Below, piece by piece: positions 24,453 through 40,125 of a DNA stretch of 64,000 nt. This stretch comes from Diphasiastrum complanatum (lineage: Eukaryota; Streptophyta; Lycopodiopsida; Lycopodiales; Lycopodiaceae), in contig CM055099.1 of the NCBI GenBank assembly GCA_029204225.1, forward strand, positions 64,663,614 through 64,727,613, in the 5' to 3' direction. Under the pieces are notes generated by a model. That model worked only from the letters and a program-made list of their open reading frames with translations, did no database searches and was not told the origin of the DNA. Made by a program: the position numbers and the translations under genes. Within the stretch, counting starts at the first letter, position 1; every line of letters starts with the position of its first letter.

Positions 24453-25030
24453 TCACGTGAGATTTTGGCAGCATAATCTTGACATCATCCAAAGTATAGC
24501 TTTTGAAGTGATCCGACATGTCATGTTGAACTTCATCTGCCTTCTCTTGTTCAAAGGGGTTAACCTTTGTTTTCTATTTACATTTTTTGGTTGAAATCTT
24601 CCAAAGGGCGATGACTTCCTAGAGCTTTGACCTGATGAAGCATCTTCAACCTTTCCTTTACTTTTATCTAGTAAAGGTGGTACCTTCCTTGCTAATTCTT
24701 GGATCAATTGTTGAAATTGCCTCATTTGGTGGATTTTTTATTATCTTAGATAAGCCCGCTAAGAACCACATGATCATGGCTTCATTGGTAATGAGATCTG
24801 GTTCGCACTCTGATCTGAGATGTTTGATTGTTCAATGTAATCATGCACCATCTCCTTCTTTCCCATTTTGATTTTGCTCAATATCAGAAAAAGATCTTCC
24901 ATGAACTTTCTGAGTTAAAATCTCGTGATTCATGCAACTTTCACGACTTCCCAATCAAAATGTTCAATCAAGTCTTGACTCCAGTCAAGGACAAAGGAAA
25001 GAGTTTAAGTCTGTCTTATGGATTAACTTC
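24453..25030 (-). pseudogene. possible gypsy gag relic
   Basis: On the minus strand, frames read HDYIEQSN, then AMIMWFLAGLSKIIKN, then a Ser/Lys-rich basic segment with GKVEDASSGQSSRKSS. The order (short helical gag segments, then a basic Ser-rich tail) resembles plant gypsy gag proteins, but there is no zinc knuckle and the frame breaks several times. The assignment is tentative. Confidence 0.3.
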
Positions 25031-25444
25031 ACTATAGACTTCACAAGATTCAGTAAAGATTTTAAGAAATCGGACTGTATCTCATAATCCATTATACCCA
25101 GGCAACTCTAAACGAGAAAATCTTCTAATAATAGAAAGTTGGGATGACTAAACTTCGAGCTCTGAATCTACCATTTTTACGAATTACTTCAGAAAAATAG
25201 AAGATTGATAAGGCATATTATGCATAGGAGATTGAATCTAGATTTTTCAATTAAATCTAATTCTTTGATCTGATCTATAACAACTCTATCACTTGATGAT
25301 AATCAAATTCTAAATTTGAAAAAAGAGATCTTGATCAAGCAACCGACACTCTAAAAATAAATTTTTTTCAAAAATCAGTATCAAATCAACTCAATTTTTC
25401 TTACAATATTGACAATAGCTAGATCATAACTTAGAAATGGTATC

Positions 25445-26193
25445 GACGAGGGTTCTTTCAGTACTACTTTGAGTAAAAAATCACTTAACTGGCTGGTTTT
25501 GACAAATCTGGAGAAACTAACCTTCGCCCATCTAATAATAGGTAGATCTGACAAAGATAAATCTATGGAAGAGCTAGCGAAGGTTCTTTCTGGTGAACAA
25601 TGAGATTTTTGCAGTTTGGCGAGGGTTAAATTGGACTTTTGAGCAATATTGATGAAACTAACCTTTGTCGAACTAAAAAATGATGGATTACTAAATTTGA
25701 AAATCTCAAGAAAGTCGGCAAAGGTTTATGGGAAGGTTAAGAGTGATACTAATATTTATGCAAAAAATGGTAGTCTTTTGACAAAAATAGCTCAATATAA
25801 CAAAGAACCTTGACTTATCATTTCCAACTTATTGATTACCAAAAATAGCAAGATTGTGACTCAGGCGAAGGTTCCTCTTAGAGAACTGATATTTTTGCAG
25901 AAAGGTGCAAAACTTTCAACAAAAGGTTATCACAACTAGTGGAACAGTCACTTGAGCCTTTTCTTTTTAGAATTAACCTTCGTCGACCTGGCTATAAGTA
26001 GATATGGGTCAGATCTATATACAATAGAATAGGCAAATGATGGTTTTCAATATTTTTCTAATTTTAGAGGTTTTTTCACTTTTTTTGGTAGTTTTTCTTC
26101 AAATTATAGAAAATGGCTGGGAATTAACCTTCGCCCTTCAAACTGGAGCTTCATTGCACTAGGGCAGTCATGTCTGCAAGTGGGCAAAGGTTG
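25445..26193. repeat. cluster of AACCTTCGCC/GGCGAAGGTT-like motifs
   Basis: At least ten near-copies of a decamer occur in both orientations: about 25445, 25518, 25577, 25620, 25661, 25717, 25864, 25975, 26123 and 26182. The best copies are TAACCTTCGCCC and GGCGAAGGTTCC. The DNA between them is only weakly similar. I do not recognise the source; it may be a decayed array of inverted short repeats. Confidence 0.55.
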
Positions 26194-26725
26194 TTTGCAA
26201 AGGAACAAAAAGTTATCAGTGTTTGATGAAGATTTTGTCCCTTTGTCACCAAAATTGCAGAAAATGAATGATTTTTGTGGTTTCTCTAATTTCTTCAGAT
26301 CTAGATGGATCTTAGAAATGGTAACCTGTCTGGTCTTCCTTGCTCAACAATCAAAACAGATTACAAGCAAAAAATCCACACAAATAAAAAATAAAATTCC
26401 CCTAAACTAACTCTAAAATGCATATGCCAAGACAAAGATGCCTAAATGCAAGCCAACATCCACCCATGGATCAAAAACATGCTGAAAATGAAAAATTGGT
26501 GTAGCTCTCCGAAAATGGCTCAAAAATTGTAGCAGGTTTTTCTATCCATCTTCAAACCTAGATCCTAGCAAATTCAAAGCATCAAGAAATGAAGAGGATT
26601 ATAATATGTCATGCGGAGATTCGTTCCCATGAGAGCGATAGCATAGTTTAGATTCATACGCATGCTTATGATTCACCATCTAACACTACGATCATATTAA
26701 TCCTAATCCACCAAAGATAAAACTT

Positions 26726-27289
<564 letters not shown>

Positions 27290-28015
27290 ATGTGTCCCAA
27301 GGACAAATCAGAGAAATTAGACTTGGCATTGTATCATTGTCATTCACTCATTAGCTCCCTATTGTATGCCATGGTTTGCACTCAACCAAGTTTGGGTTAC
27401 ATAAGCATTTTCAGTTAATTTATGTTAAACCAAGGACTATAACATTGAGAGACACTCAAATGAGTTATGAATTACATACAAAATACCAAGGAATATGCTC
27501 TATGCTATGATGGATTTACTTTTGCACCCATAACACTTTATGAATACATTGACTTTGATTATGGATGTGATCCAAATCCCCAAAAAGTGTACTTCTAGAT
27601 ATTGTTTATATTTGGCGGGTGCTCCTATTTTCTATAATAGCAAAAAACAAAAATCAGTCTCATTGTCATTCAATAGAAGTTGAATATATTAGAGTAACTT
27701 AGCTATGAAAAAGATTGTTCGGATCAGATCATTATATCAAGATTTGTCAATTTTGCGACCCAAAATGACTCCTTGATAATTTCAGTTGTATCTCTCTCAA
27801 TTTCAATCCCATATTTCATTCAAAAGCTAACATATTGAGATTTAATTTCCTTTTGTGAGAGACAAGGTACTTTCCAAGCAAGTAAGCTTAGTATACTATT
27901 GTGCAGAGGATGTGGCTACTGACATTTTCACTAAGGCCTTAGGGCAAAAGTAAACATATATTATTATTGAATATGTTGAATCTTATCAAATCTCTATTGT
28001 GAGCTTAAGGGGGAG
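27290..28015 (+). pseudogene. copia RT end and RNase H remnant
   Basis: Broken plus-strand frames read like the copia block 'HSLxxSLLYAMVCTRPSLGY' (about 27330-27400) and then RNase H: GGCSYF followed by SKKQKSVSLS, and at the end CAEDVATDIFTKALGQK (about 27900-27950). Many stops and indels interrupt it. A purine tract (CTTAAGGGGGAG) ends at 28015, directly before the LTR. Confidence 0.72.
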
Positions 28016-28489
28016 TGTTGATGTTTAATCTCAGGCATCAATCTAATCTTCAAAGTGTCCACCTTATTCCACCTATAATAGGTTTGTCAAAGATAGTCAA
28101 AGATTGAAGTTTGTAGAAATACATTATTATTCACAACAATCTACAAACCTGCGCAGTTGAACTAAGAATTGAGACAAAGTCATGACACTCAATTCGACCT
28201 TTGACTCGACCATTTAAATAGACCTTTTTGACTCACTCGAATCAACCTTCAACTCGACCAAACCTTGAGTCAAACTACCTTTAACTCTGACAATATTCAA
28301 GTCAACCTTCAAAGTATCATTTGGGCTTCTCACAATGGCGCTTTAACATTAACTCACATTTTAGTCACGGTGACTTCTGTCATTAGCGATAGATTAAGGA
28401 TAGATTATTGTAGATTAGTTAAGATTGTTAGCGTACATTATCCATCATCTGATGAATACAAATGCAAATCAAAATACTAGTGACAAACA
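28016..28489 (+). repeat. 3' LTR of the copia remnant (about 474 bp)
   Basis: It starts TGTTGATGTTTAATC right after the polypurine tract and probably ends ...GTGACAAACA at 28489, giving TGTT...AACA ends. The end point is a best guess, since the 5' LTR is not in the window. Short direct blocks of 'ACTCGACC' and 'TCAACCTTCAA' recur inside it. Confidence 0.6.
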
Positions 28490-29175
28490 TCAATGTAAAG
28501 ACGTTTTAATTTGCAATAGCAATAGTGAGAGGAGTGATAGCAAGAAAATAAAATCAATGTCCTCTTGCTCTCTTGAACACACTTATTTAGAATCATGATG
28601 TGCATGTCATCTTGTCATCTTTTCATATCAATAAAGTGACTAACTAGTTTTGATCCATATAATCATTCCACATCATGAATGTTGTTGTTGATGAAGTATG
28701 ATGTGTTCTATTATTTAAATTATATGGACCTTAGTTTTGCTTCTAATAACTCTTGCAAAGTCAACTGTAGATCATTAGTTACATTTCCATGGTTGTCATA
28801 GACACCTAAGATGGATGAATAGCAAGCATGGTTATCCTAGATGTCTATCAATGATGTTATAAATTTATTTAACCATATTAATACTGAGCTATAAGATCCT
28901 AAAGGCAACTTGCACTACTAAGTAGGTTGCATCTTTTTGAACTAATTTTCAACAAGAGCACAAGTTTATTTAATTTTTTCAATATGTGGCATCGGACTCA
29001 CCACAAGAGTAGTTAGGTAACAGGGCATAGTAGGCATTGGTATCACTGTTGGGGAGACAAAGAAATGGAGCTTCTGATGGTGAGCTGTAATCAGAATAAG
29101 CAAACAATAGCCTAGTGCTCACCAATGTTGGAAAAGCAGAAATCATTTATAAGCTGGAAGTGATGCCTCTTACTC
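28490..29175. other. intergenic DNA, 3' flank of the transporter gene
   Basis: No gene was recognised. The part closest to 29175 should be the 3' untranslated region of the minus-strand transporter gene. Confidence 0.55.
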
Positions 29176-32168
<2,993 letters not shown>

Positions 32169-33187
32169 TGTTTCTGTCTAACCAGCTCAACAACAACCTC
32201 CTGTGCGACTCCGTCACCTTAACACAATTTCATCAATTATGTTTGCTCAGCTATGATACTGTACCATAACGCAACATCTTTTGATCAGAATTGAATCAGC
32301 ACCTTCTGCAGTTCCAATTACCAATAAGTTGCCAACGCTGAGTGAAGTATTACACTCTCAAGTGCCCATATAGATCAACTGCTACCCCGATCCTGCATAT
32401 CACACCACTCCCAATGTAGATAATTGACTACAATTAGCAAGCAGCTGCTTGATCTCTGGAAGCCTTGGGGCTTGGGCTGATTCTTGTGATGCAAGTGCGG
32501 CAGAGCCATAGCTTGTAGACTACAGTTGTTGCCGGACAGCTATTTGGGGAATTTTTGCTACATGCAGAAGTTATCATATTGGGTGGGGTCTGATATGTGT
32601 GTGTTTTTGGTGTTTTGTTTGAATCATGAATCATGACACATCCCAAGATCTGGAACCTTTATGTAAAATCCAAGCGATGCCGCTCAAATCCTGATTCCTG
32701 CTGCGTCCTGCACGGAATATCGTGGTTCTCAACTGACCGCGTGAAATATCTTGGTTCTTAACTGGCCTAGTGAGGGTGCAAGCAGGCCCCATCCTCATCC
32801 ATGGAGGGTTGAATAATGGTGGGACCTGCATGCACCCTCAATCTGCAGTGGCACCCTCCTTCCAGATGAGGAATCGTGCATGATGTACTCATCTGTCCTG
32901 CATGATGTTGTATAGTAAAGCTGGTCTTTTTGTCTCAAGCTGAGGAGTTCTTACAAAGTTACCACATAGCAGCTCCAAGGTACTGCTCACGAGTCCTCTC
33001 AAAAATCCCAAAAAGTCTTAGAGAACAATTGTCTAAATATATACAAGTGAGCTATTGTGAATATTCTCTAGGAGATCATGTCTCTTTTAGGTGAATTTGA
33101 GTTGAAAAATGCATTTTCTTTTGCTTTTTAAATTGCACGATCTTTGCTTTTTAACATTTTTTAAAGCTCACTATTCTAGACCTTTTA
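32169..33187 (-). promoter_or_regulatory. 5' flank of the transporter gene
   Basis: This stretch lies upstream of the start codon at 32168 and should contain the promoter and leader. No recognised gene is present. I see no unambiguous TATA box near the gene, and no upstream exon is needed because the first exon starts with an ATG and a normal soluble N-terminus. Two copies of a block of about 40 bp (GCACGGAATATCGTGGTTCT / GCGTGAAATATCTTGGTTCT) lie at about 32708 and 32739. Confidence 0.45.
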
Positions 33188-33651
33188 GGTTGGTTTCACA
33201 CTAGAAGCAAGTTCTTTTGCCTGGCCCTTTGACTTGTCGTCCATTTTTTGAATTTTGGCAAGTGAGTTGATGGCCATTTCCCTTTTTAGACTTAGCTGGC
33301 AAGAGCCAAATGAAGGGCCGCATTTGATTGGCCAGTTTGAACCCCCTATGATTTGATTGATCCATTTTTTGTGAAGTTGTTTTTGGCCATGTCGGGCAAT
33401 GTCTCAAGGCCCAAGAAATGGGCTTGAGTTGCCCCTACATGGCATGGGTCTCATGCCACCTGATCTGCAACATGGTGGCAACTCAAGCACCTGATATGCA
33501 ACATGGTGGCAACTCAAGCACCTGATCTGCAACATTATGGCAACTCAAGCTAAGTGTGAAAGGCAAGGAGACCTATCTTTCCTCCTTGGACCAATGGGAG
33601 GACTCCATTTTAAATTTGGGACTTGCCAGATGTTGTAGTGTGAAACTGCCC
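33188..33651. mobile_element. diverged Tourist-like MITE, about 464 bp
   Basis: The ends are GGTTGGTTTCACACTA and TAGTGTGAAACTGCCC, which match as an inverted repeat at 13 of 16 positions and share GGTTTCACA with the MITE at 16958-17359. The left flank is TTA, the right flank TTT, so the target duplication is imperfect. There is an internal direct repeat (CACCTGAT-TGCAACAT-TGGCAACTCAAG, three copies at about 33456-33550). A copia LTR begins 4 bp beyond its right end. Confidence 0.6.
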
Positions 33652-33655
33652 TTTG

Positions 33656-34310
33656 TGTGAAGAAATATGAGATCACTAAGATCCAATATGTCCCTTTGAT
33701 CTTTGGTTATGAATGGCAACACATCTAGCACCATTGACAATGTAGAAATCTAACATCAACTACACATAAGTGATGTAAACTCAATAAAATCTTAATCAAA
33801 CATCAAATATATGATTAAATGAAGTTGTTGTATGTACAATAACAGTAAAGTACTATATTTCACACGTGTGGATCCAATACATAACATAAAATTGCATTTT
33901 ACACACAAGATTGCATAATATCAACACTATAGTGCAAAAATGGATATATGAACCCAAAGAAAACTCATGTATAAGCATGAATGAGATGAGAGAGAGAATG
34001 ATTCTCTTCCCACGCTTGTACACTATTTATAACAGTTCTATGCCCTGTTTGGATGTCCCTCTCCAAGCTTATCAACAATAGAAACTTGTAGATCTATTCC
34101 AAGCCCTAGATGTAAATGGACTAGATTCAATGTACCAAAATATTCAAATTTGAATCTTCCCAAACTAGATCTACTTCCTTTTCCCACACTTTTTAAACAT
34201 GGTGATTCAAATGAACTTAGACTAAAATAACTTCATAATGTTTATCTCTAAGTCTAAAATGCATAGTATTTCCATTAGTTCATGCTTTTTCAGTATTTAG
34301 AGTACTCACA
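33656..34310 (-). repeat. 3' LTR of the gag-only element (655 bp)
   Basis: On the minus strand it starts TGTGAGTACTC at 34310 and ends ATTTCTTCACA at 33656 (TGTGA...TCACA). It holds TATAAATAG at about 34023-34033 and a short GA run (about 4-5 units, near 33990) at the place where the 5' LTR has 44 units. Confidence 0.78.
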
Positions 34311-34328
34311 TTGTTGTTTTTGAGATAG

Positions 34329-35093
34329 TCATGAGATAGAAGAAGTAAAGTAAACTTGAACAACACTTTCTTGTTGTTCTTTTGACCTTACTTCAGTCTT
34401 CATACACCTGCAAAAACACTTGCCCTTTAGAGATTTGCTTTTACCTTTGCTCTTAAATTTGCCTTTGATGAACATAGTCTCCTCTTCATATTGAGATGTT
34501 GATGTAGATCCACCTCTTGCTTGAAGCCTATATTCCTCATTCACCAAGATCTTTTGCAAATTCACAATGCTTGGCAAAGCTCTTTGAATAGCAAAGCTTT
34601 AAACAAGATTATCATGATTATCAAGTAAGCCATTAAGTATAACTTGCACAAGTTCTACCTCCTTAATGCTCTCATCAATACATGCTAGCTCATTATTAAA
34701 TGCTTTAACTCTCAACACAAAAGCATGAGCACTCTCTTCCTTCTTTTGCATATTTTAAAAGATTTTTCTTCTAAGAATAAGTGCTCTTGATATAGACTTG
34801 GATTTATAAAGCTTCTTCAAACCTTCCCAAGCCTCAAAAGATGATGTACACTTACCAACTTCCTTGAGAAGCTCATTGATAACATTCACCTCTATCATGT
34901 GTAGAGCTCTTTTAGCTCTCTTGTCATACCTCATTTGATCTTGTTGTGCCAAGGGCCTTTCCTCCACTCCTACAACAATGTCCATCAACTCATTCATCTC
35001 AAGGAGAGACTCCATTCTCACCTTCCAAGTAGAATAGTTGGTCGAGGTAAGCCTATCATTGCTTTCCAACATAAAGCCTCCATTTGTAGCCAT
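34329..35093 (-). pseudogene. copia gag with intact N-terminus
   Basis: The start MATNGGFMLESNDRLTSTNY is followed by STWKVRMESLLE and the same UBN2-type core as the gag at 3-596, but the frame is interrupted between 34755 and 34577. The C-terminal part (EYRLQARGGSTSTSQ, KGKFKSKGKSKSLKGK) ends in a stop at 34329. The CCHC knuckle is missing. The DNA just before the stop resembles 2549-2625 of the first element. The gag shows the N-terminus that is cut off at the window start. Confidence 0.85.
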
Positions 35094-35679
35094 GTTGCAA
35101 TGACCTGATCCTCTCTTTCAACCTGTTCCAATGCACAAAGCACTCTCTTGAATGTCAACAAATGAACTCAAGAAGAAATCACAAAGATATGGAACCTCTC
35201 AAATCTCTTTCTTGCACCAAACCTAGCAAAATCAATGCATAGAATGGAAAAAACTTGATTAACACATGATCAACCTACAATCTCATGAACTTTTACACTT
35301 CCCAAACTTGAACACACTCTTGAAAAGTCCAACAACCTCAAAAACAAGAGATCCAAACAAATTTAAGGTTTTGACAAAAGTACAAAAAATTGACTCATCC
35401 AAATTCTATATGTAAATGTTACAAACTTATTATAGAATCTTGTAGTCTTCAGTGAGACCTTCATAATGCAATTAAAGTTGCCCAAATCCAGTAAGTAATG
35501 TGTAAAATTTGCCTGCTTCAAGATATCAACCCTATATTGAGTTTTGATTTACAAAAAATCAATTTTACACATGAAAAATGCTTGATTTTTTAGTAGGACA
35601 CAATCTAGCATGCTCTAGAATTGGAACTCCTCCATATTCTTGCTAAATATGACTGATCCTTCAATAACCTGCAACAAAA

Positions 35680-35691
35680 GCTCTAATACCA
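35680..35691 (-). other. primer binding site (initiator tRNA-Met type)
   Basis: Directly next to the 5' LTR the minus strand reads TGGTATTAGAGC, one change from the usual plant copia PBS TGGTATCAGAGC, complementary to the 3' end of initiator methionine tRNA. It fixes the 5' LTR boundary at 35692. Confidence 0.8.
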
Positions 35692-36018
35692 TGTGAAAAA
35701 ATATGAGATCACGAAGATCCAATATGTCTCTTTGACCTTTGGTTATGAATGACAACACATCTACACCATTGACAATGTAAAAATCTAACATTACTACACA
35801 TAAGTGATGTAAATTCAATAAAATCTTGATCAAACATCAAATATATGATAAATTGAAGTTTATTTCCGTACAATAACAGTAAAGTACAATATTTCACACA
35901 TGTGGATCCAATATATAACATAAAATTGCATTCTACACACAAGATTGCTTAATATCAACACTATAGTGCAACAATGGATATATGAACCCAAAGAGAACTT
36001 ATGTATAAGCATGAATGA

Positions 36019-36113
<95 letters not shown>

Positions 36114-36326
36114 TTCCATTCCCACGTTTGTACACTATTTACAACAGGTCTATGCCCTATTTGGATGTCCTTTTCCAAACTTATCAACAATAGGGCACTT
36201 CTAGATCTATTCCAAGCCCTAGATGTAAATGGTCTAGATTCAATGTACCAAAATATTCAAATTTGAATCTTTCCAAACTCAACTTACTTCCTTTTCCTAC
36301 ACTTCTAGAAGTGGTAATTCAAATGA
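35692..36326 (-). repeat. 5' LTR of the gag-only element, truncated, with (GA)44
   Basis: It matches the LTR at 33656-34310 from its 3' end (ATTTTTTCACA at 35692) up to about 36326, after which the similarity stops, so the first 20-odd percent of the LTR is lost. It contains an uninterrupted (GA)44 run at 36022-36109 that is only a few units long in the sister LTR. Confidence 0.8.
36022..36109. repeat. (GA)44 microsatellite inside an LTR
   Basis: 88 bp of perfect GA repeat at the position of a short GA run conserved in related LTRs (near 3655, 18890 and 33990). Arg-Glu or Leu-Ser frames across it are artefacts. Confidence 0.97.
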
Positions 36327-37428
36327 GAGGTGAGGAAGTGTTCTTGAAAAAGTTTTAAACTACAAAACTATTATGGAATAGGTAAAAGATTAAAATAAAT
36401 CCTTAAATCCTAAGATTTATAACTAAAAACAATTGATTTTGAACCATATAAAAAGCTATAGATTTAAAATGAAGCAATAAAAAATGAATTTTAACAATTG
36501 GGTTGTTTATATTTGTTGGTTTTTTGTGAGCACTAATTGAGTTGAGTAAGAGGGAAATCATTGTCACATTTAATTATTTGAGGCTCAAAGAACATCTCAT
36601 ACTTGCTTTTTACCCAAATTCTTGTTGGAGCCTTGTGCTCCCCGTTTAGGCTCTTGATGTTGGTTCCTTTAGAGTTACAAAAAAACGTTGTTTCCCCCCT
36701 ACTTAAGGGTAATGAGTTTTTCTGATGAACTTAACTTTTTTTTTTGCAATGAGTTTCTCCTTTTATACATTTAACTTCTTTTTATTTCTTTTTAAAAACA
36801 TTTGAGTAAATGAACAATGGATCCTTTTCTAGCTTCTTTTTTTTTGCAAAAGAGACCAACTAGAGACAATTTCATTATGTACCTAGTCTATTAATGCTTA
36901 CAAATTTTGGCTAATCAACTCTACCTTCAACTTGTTTCCATTTTTTCTTAAAATTTGATCAATAGATATCAAATATCTTTCTTTTATTTATTCTTAAAAA
37001 AAAAATTATCCTTGTATATTCTTGTTTGTGAGGCCCTAACTCAAGACCTCAATTAGAAGAAATAAATTCCTAAATTCCATCATATTCTTACGATTCAATG
37101 AAGTTTACAAACAAATCCAAAAAAAGGCCATTGGTTGTGGGTCAATGCCAAATCTTTTTCACCAATACTCTTATAGAAGGAGACACAAAAGCTCTTTGTG
37201 TGAGTTGAGCTTAAAGAGGTTGCTTTGTTCCTTTCAAAATGATAGGTAAATATGCAATGTCACTTCCATTGAAGGACATTACTTTTCTTTGTTGTAGGCA
37301 TGCAAAAGTCATGTTTTTGACTTTAGACCTCCAAATGCAAATGACATACAACAATAAGTCAAATTCAAGAGATCATGGGTAATGCCACCCTTCAAACCTT
37401 AAACTATAAATAAAATTCAACTGACTAA

Positions 37429-38863
37429 GGCAATTTCACATGGACGTGGTTCCATGGCCCTGCGAAAGTATTCATGAATCTTATAAATACCTTCAAGTAA
37501 TGACAACTTTAAATGGCCCTTCAACCCATCCCCATTAGTGTTTTCAAACCATGGGGCCCCGCTGTGGGAGGAAAGGGCCCCTAATATTGCAATCTTATAT
37601 GTTAACTAAATACAATAGCATAATCTATCTCTACTAAAGATCGAATTGTCATTGCCAAAAAGAGACATAGAATCAAGTATTTGGTAATTACCAGAAATAG
37701 ATGCTCATGGTTTTGAAAAAATTTCAAAACACTCAGGACATTTGAGATCAGTAATAATGTCCAAACTGAAATAATTAACTGTTGATGATATCTTTTAGCT
37801 AATTTCAATTGCTAATGACAAGGTTGTCCAAGTGAATGTAAATGTTTGAGATCTTTTTACAATGTTAGTGTTTGTTAAAAAGAGTCAGTTGTTACAGAAC
37901 CATCTTTTTGATCAAATATAAGATGGCAAAAGAAGAGGTGGTGATTTCCCTCTCAAAATTATAAACTAGGAGATTCGCCTTTCTCCCAAACAATAATGCA
38001 ATATGAAAAATGAAATTCTAAGTTGTGATTTGCAAATTGCCATGAAACATCTCAAATAATGTACAAAGCTCACTCAGTGTTCTTTCGAATGACAGTTTTT
38101 ATTCGATTATTTTGAAAAAAAATGTTAATATATAAGCATAGTAAATTGACAAATTTAGGTCATCTATGTATACCGATTTATAATAGGCTAGCTAAACAAT
38201 CAATGATGACATTTTGTAAATCTACATAAAAAACACCCATAAAAGACAACATTGAAAATGAGAATGTTGCCGGAATATCTAAAGAGAAAGATGCAAACGG
38301 GAGCACGAAGTAAAGCAGGAGGAGACAAGGTAGCGGGCACGGGTGCAGAAGATAGCACAACACAATGCCTACTAGTCTCTAGAACACTGGAGCTGAATAT
38401 GGCGATGGTCGATCGCAAACACCCCACCAATCGCCATGCCGTCAAAACTGGTATCCATCACTTCTGCATTAACTTTCTCCATATCTTCTTTATATCTTCC
38501 TTATTTGTCTCGAACTCATAGATCATGCCATTGCCACATGTCTTCTTTATATCTTCTTTATTTGTCTCAAACTCATAGATCATGCCATTGCCACATGTTA
38601 GATCATGCCATTGCCACATGTTTCATGTCTGAGTGTGTAGTCCATACATGAACTACACATCTGAGTATGCCACATGTTTAACGCTTGACCGTCCATTTAC
38701 TCCACGTTTGAGGTTTGAATTATGCCACATGGCCAGTCTCTTTGAGCAAGGAGCTTAAACTTTCCATAGGACAAAATTGTAAAGATGGGAGGTTTCAAAT
38801 GGCAAAGCTCTTCTCAATGTGGGGGGTAAGTGCATTGGCCACCATTTCCATGTGAAACCATCC
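37429..38863. repeat. possible MITE-like termini
   Basis: GGCAATTTCACATGGACGTGG at the left and the reverse of GGATGGTTTCACATGGAAATGG at the right resemble the ends of the MITE at 16958-17359. No matching target duplication is present and the 1.4-kb spacing is unusual, so these could be two unrelated half-elements. Confidence 0.3.
38485..38621. repeat. 57-bp tandem repeat, 2.4 copies
   Basis: The unit starting CTTCTTTATATCTTC at 38485 recurs at 38542 with two changes. A third partial copy (last 23 bp, TAGATCATGCCATTGCCACA...) follows at 38599-38621. Confidence 0.9.
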
Positions 38864-39174
38864 AAAGTGCAAGACCACCAAGACACGTTACGTTGCAACA
38901 TTGTGTCGTATCTACAAGGAGGTGGGTGCAAGAACGTACTTACACCTAGCACATGTGTCTTGGGCTAATATTAGTTCTTGGTCTAGGTCTATATGCTATC
39001 CTAAATGGATCAACATATTCCAAATTGCACTTGACATGCCATTTTTATGCCTCACCTCACCAAGAATGATCGAGGCCTTGAAAGGTGTCATGCTTGCATT
39101 ACTCGTAACTCTCATGTCATGTACTTTTAGAACATCAGTGCCTATAAATGCATTATAATATCCAGTCTAAGCTT

Positions 39175-39696
39175 TGTTAGGCCCAAAAGGAGCTATTAGC
39201 CTTAAGAATAAGGCAGTTTTCTCTTTAGGTCTTCCAAAGTACTTAAATAAGGATAATAGGCCATCAAGGGCCCAAATGCACTTAATAAGAGTTAACAAGG
39301 GCTAACTATACTCTAAGATAGTTATGTTTAGTTAAGTTAGGAGATTGTCTATAAGTAGACAAGAGAGCTCCATCTCCTCTTCCTCCTTTGTGAATGAGAG
39401 CCTTGGGATTTTGATCTTGCCCTAGGTCTCATGTGCCATCACATACATTTATCCATGTACTCTCCATCTTCTATAATTGAACCCATCTCTTTTTGAGCTT
39501 CAGTTTGATATGAGCTTTGTGGTTATTGCTCATCTTTGGTTTTGTAGTTACATATTTTTTGTAAGAGTTCATGAGAAAACCATTGGAGGTCAATCCTAAA
39601 AGCCGATAACTCTTTATTGTGATCATCTTGTTCACATCTCTCATCACCATTGAGCCATGTAAATAGTTTCATGTATCTAAGTAACTTTCTCCAACA
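39175..39696 (+). repeat. probable LTR (about 522 bp), solo or 5'
   Basis: It starts TGTTAGGCCC and ends TTTCTCCAACA, with a TATAAG at 39350-39355 and a CT-rich leader after it, which is a typical plant LTR layout. The sequence after it (TTCAATTGGGGCTGGAACTT) is in the place of a primer binding site, but I cannot match it to a tRNA. No coding region follows, so it is a solo LTR or a 5' LTR with lost internal sequence. Confidence 0.5.
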
Positions 39697-40125
39697 CTTC
39701 AATTGGGGCTGGAACTTTGACTTGATCCAGAATAGTCTAGAGGGACCCTTTTTTTTTTGCTCCTATATTTCATCTACTTAGTGTGAAGTTTGCGTTACTC
39801 CACTCTTGAAGTGTGCATCTGCTAAATATCAATAATATTGTATCTTTTGGTTGCAACAAAATTTTTTTTTTCTAGTATATGATATTTATTCATATCACAC
39901 ATACATATTGCATTCCCTTTTTGTTGGCAAGGCATGTAAAAAATGTTAAATTGTAAGAAATGCTCTTTATTCTCTCACATATTTTGATTGACCACTCAAA
40001 CCCATACTCTTGTCTTTGAAAAGGTTTTGTCTCCTTTATGGAGATTTGCCTAGTTTTAAAACTTTGTCACTTCCCTAAAATTTTGAGATTCCTCTCCATC
40101 TTTTGGAAGAGACTTGGATCATATA

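Larger units (their letters stand above)
33656..36326 (-). mobile_element. gag-only copia derivative with two LTRs
   Basis: Two LTR copies in the same orientation flank a primer binding site and a gag region; protease, integrase, RT and RNase H are all absent. The order on the minus strand is 5' LTR (36326-35692), PBS (35691-35680), untranslated leader, gag (35093-34329), 3' LTR (34310-33656). The gag belongs to the same family as the element at 1-4008. It may be a deletion derivative that could once have been mobilised in trans by full copies, or a simple decay product. Confidence 0.82.
36327..39174. other. intergenic DNA without recognised genes
   Basis: AT-rich sequence with T-runs. It contains possible MITE-like ends (37429 and 38863) and a 57-bp tandem repeat (38485-38621). 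The open frames in it are short and unlike known proteins. Confidence 0.5.
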
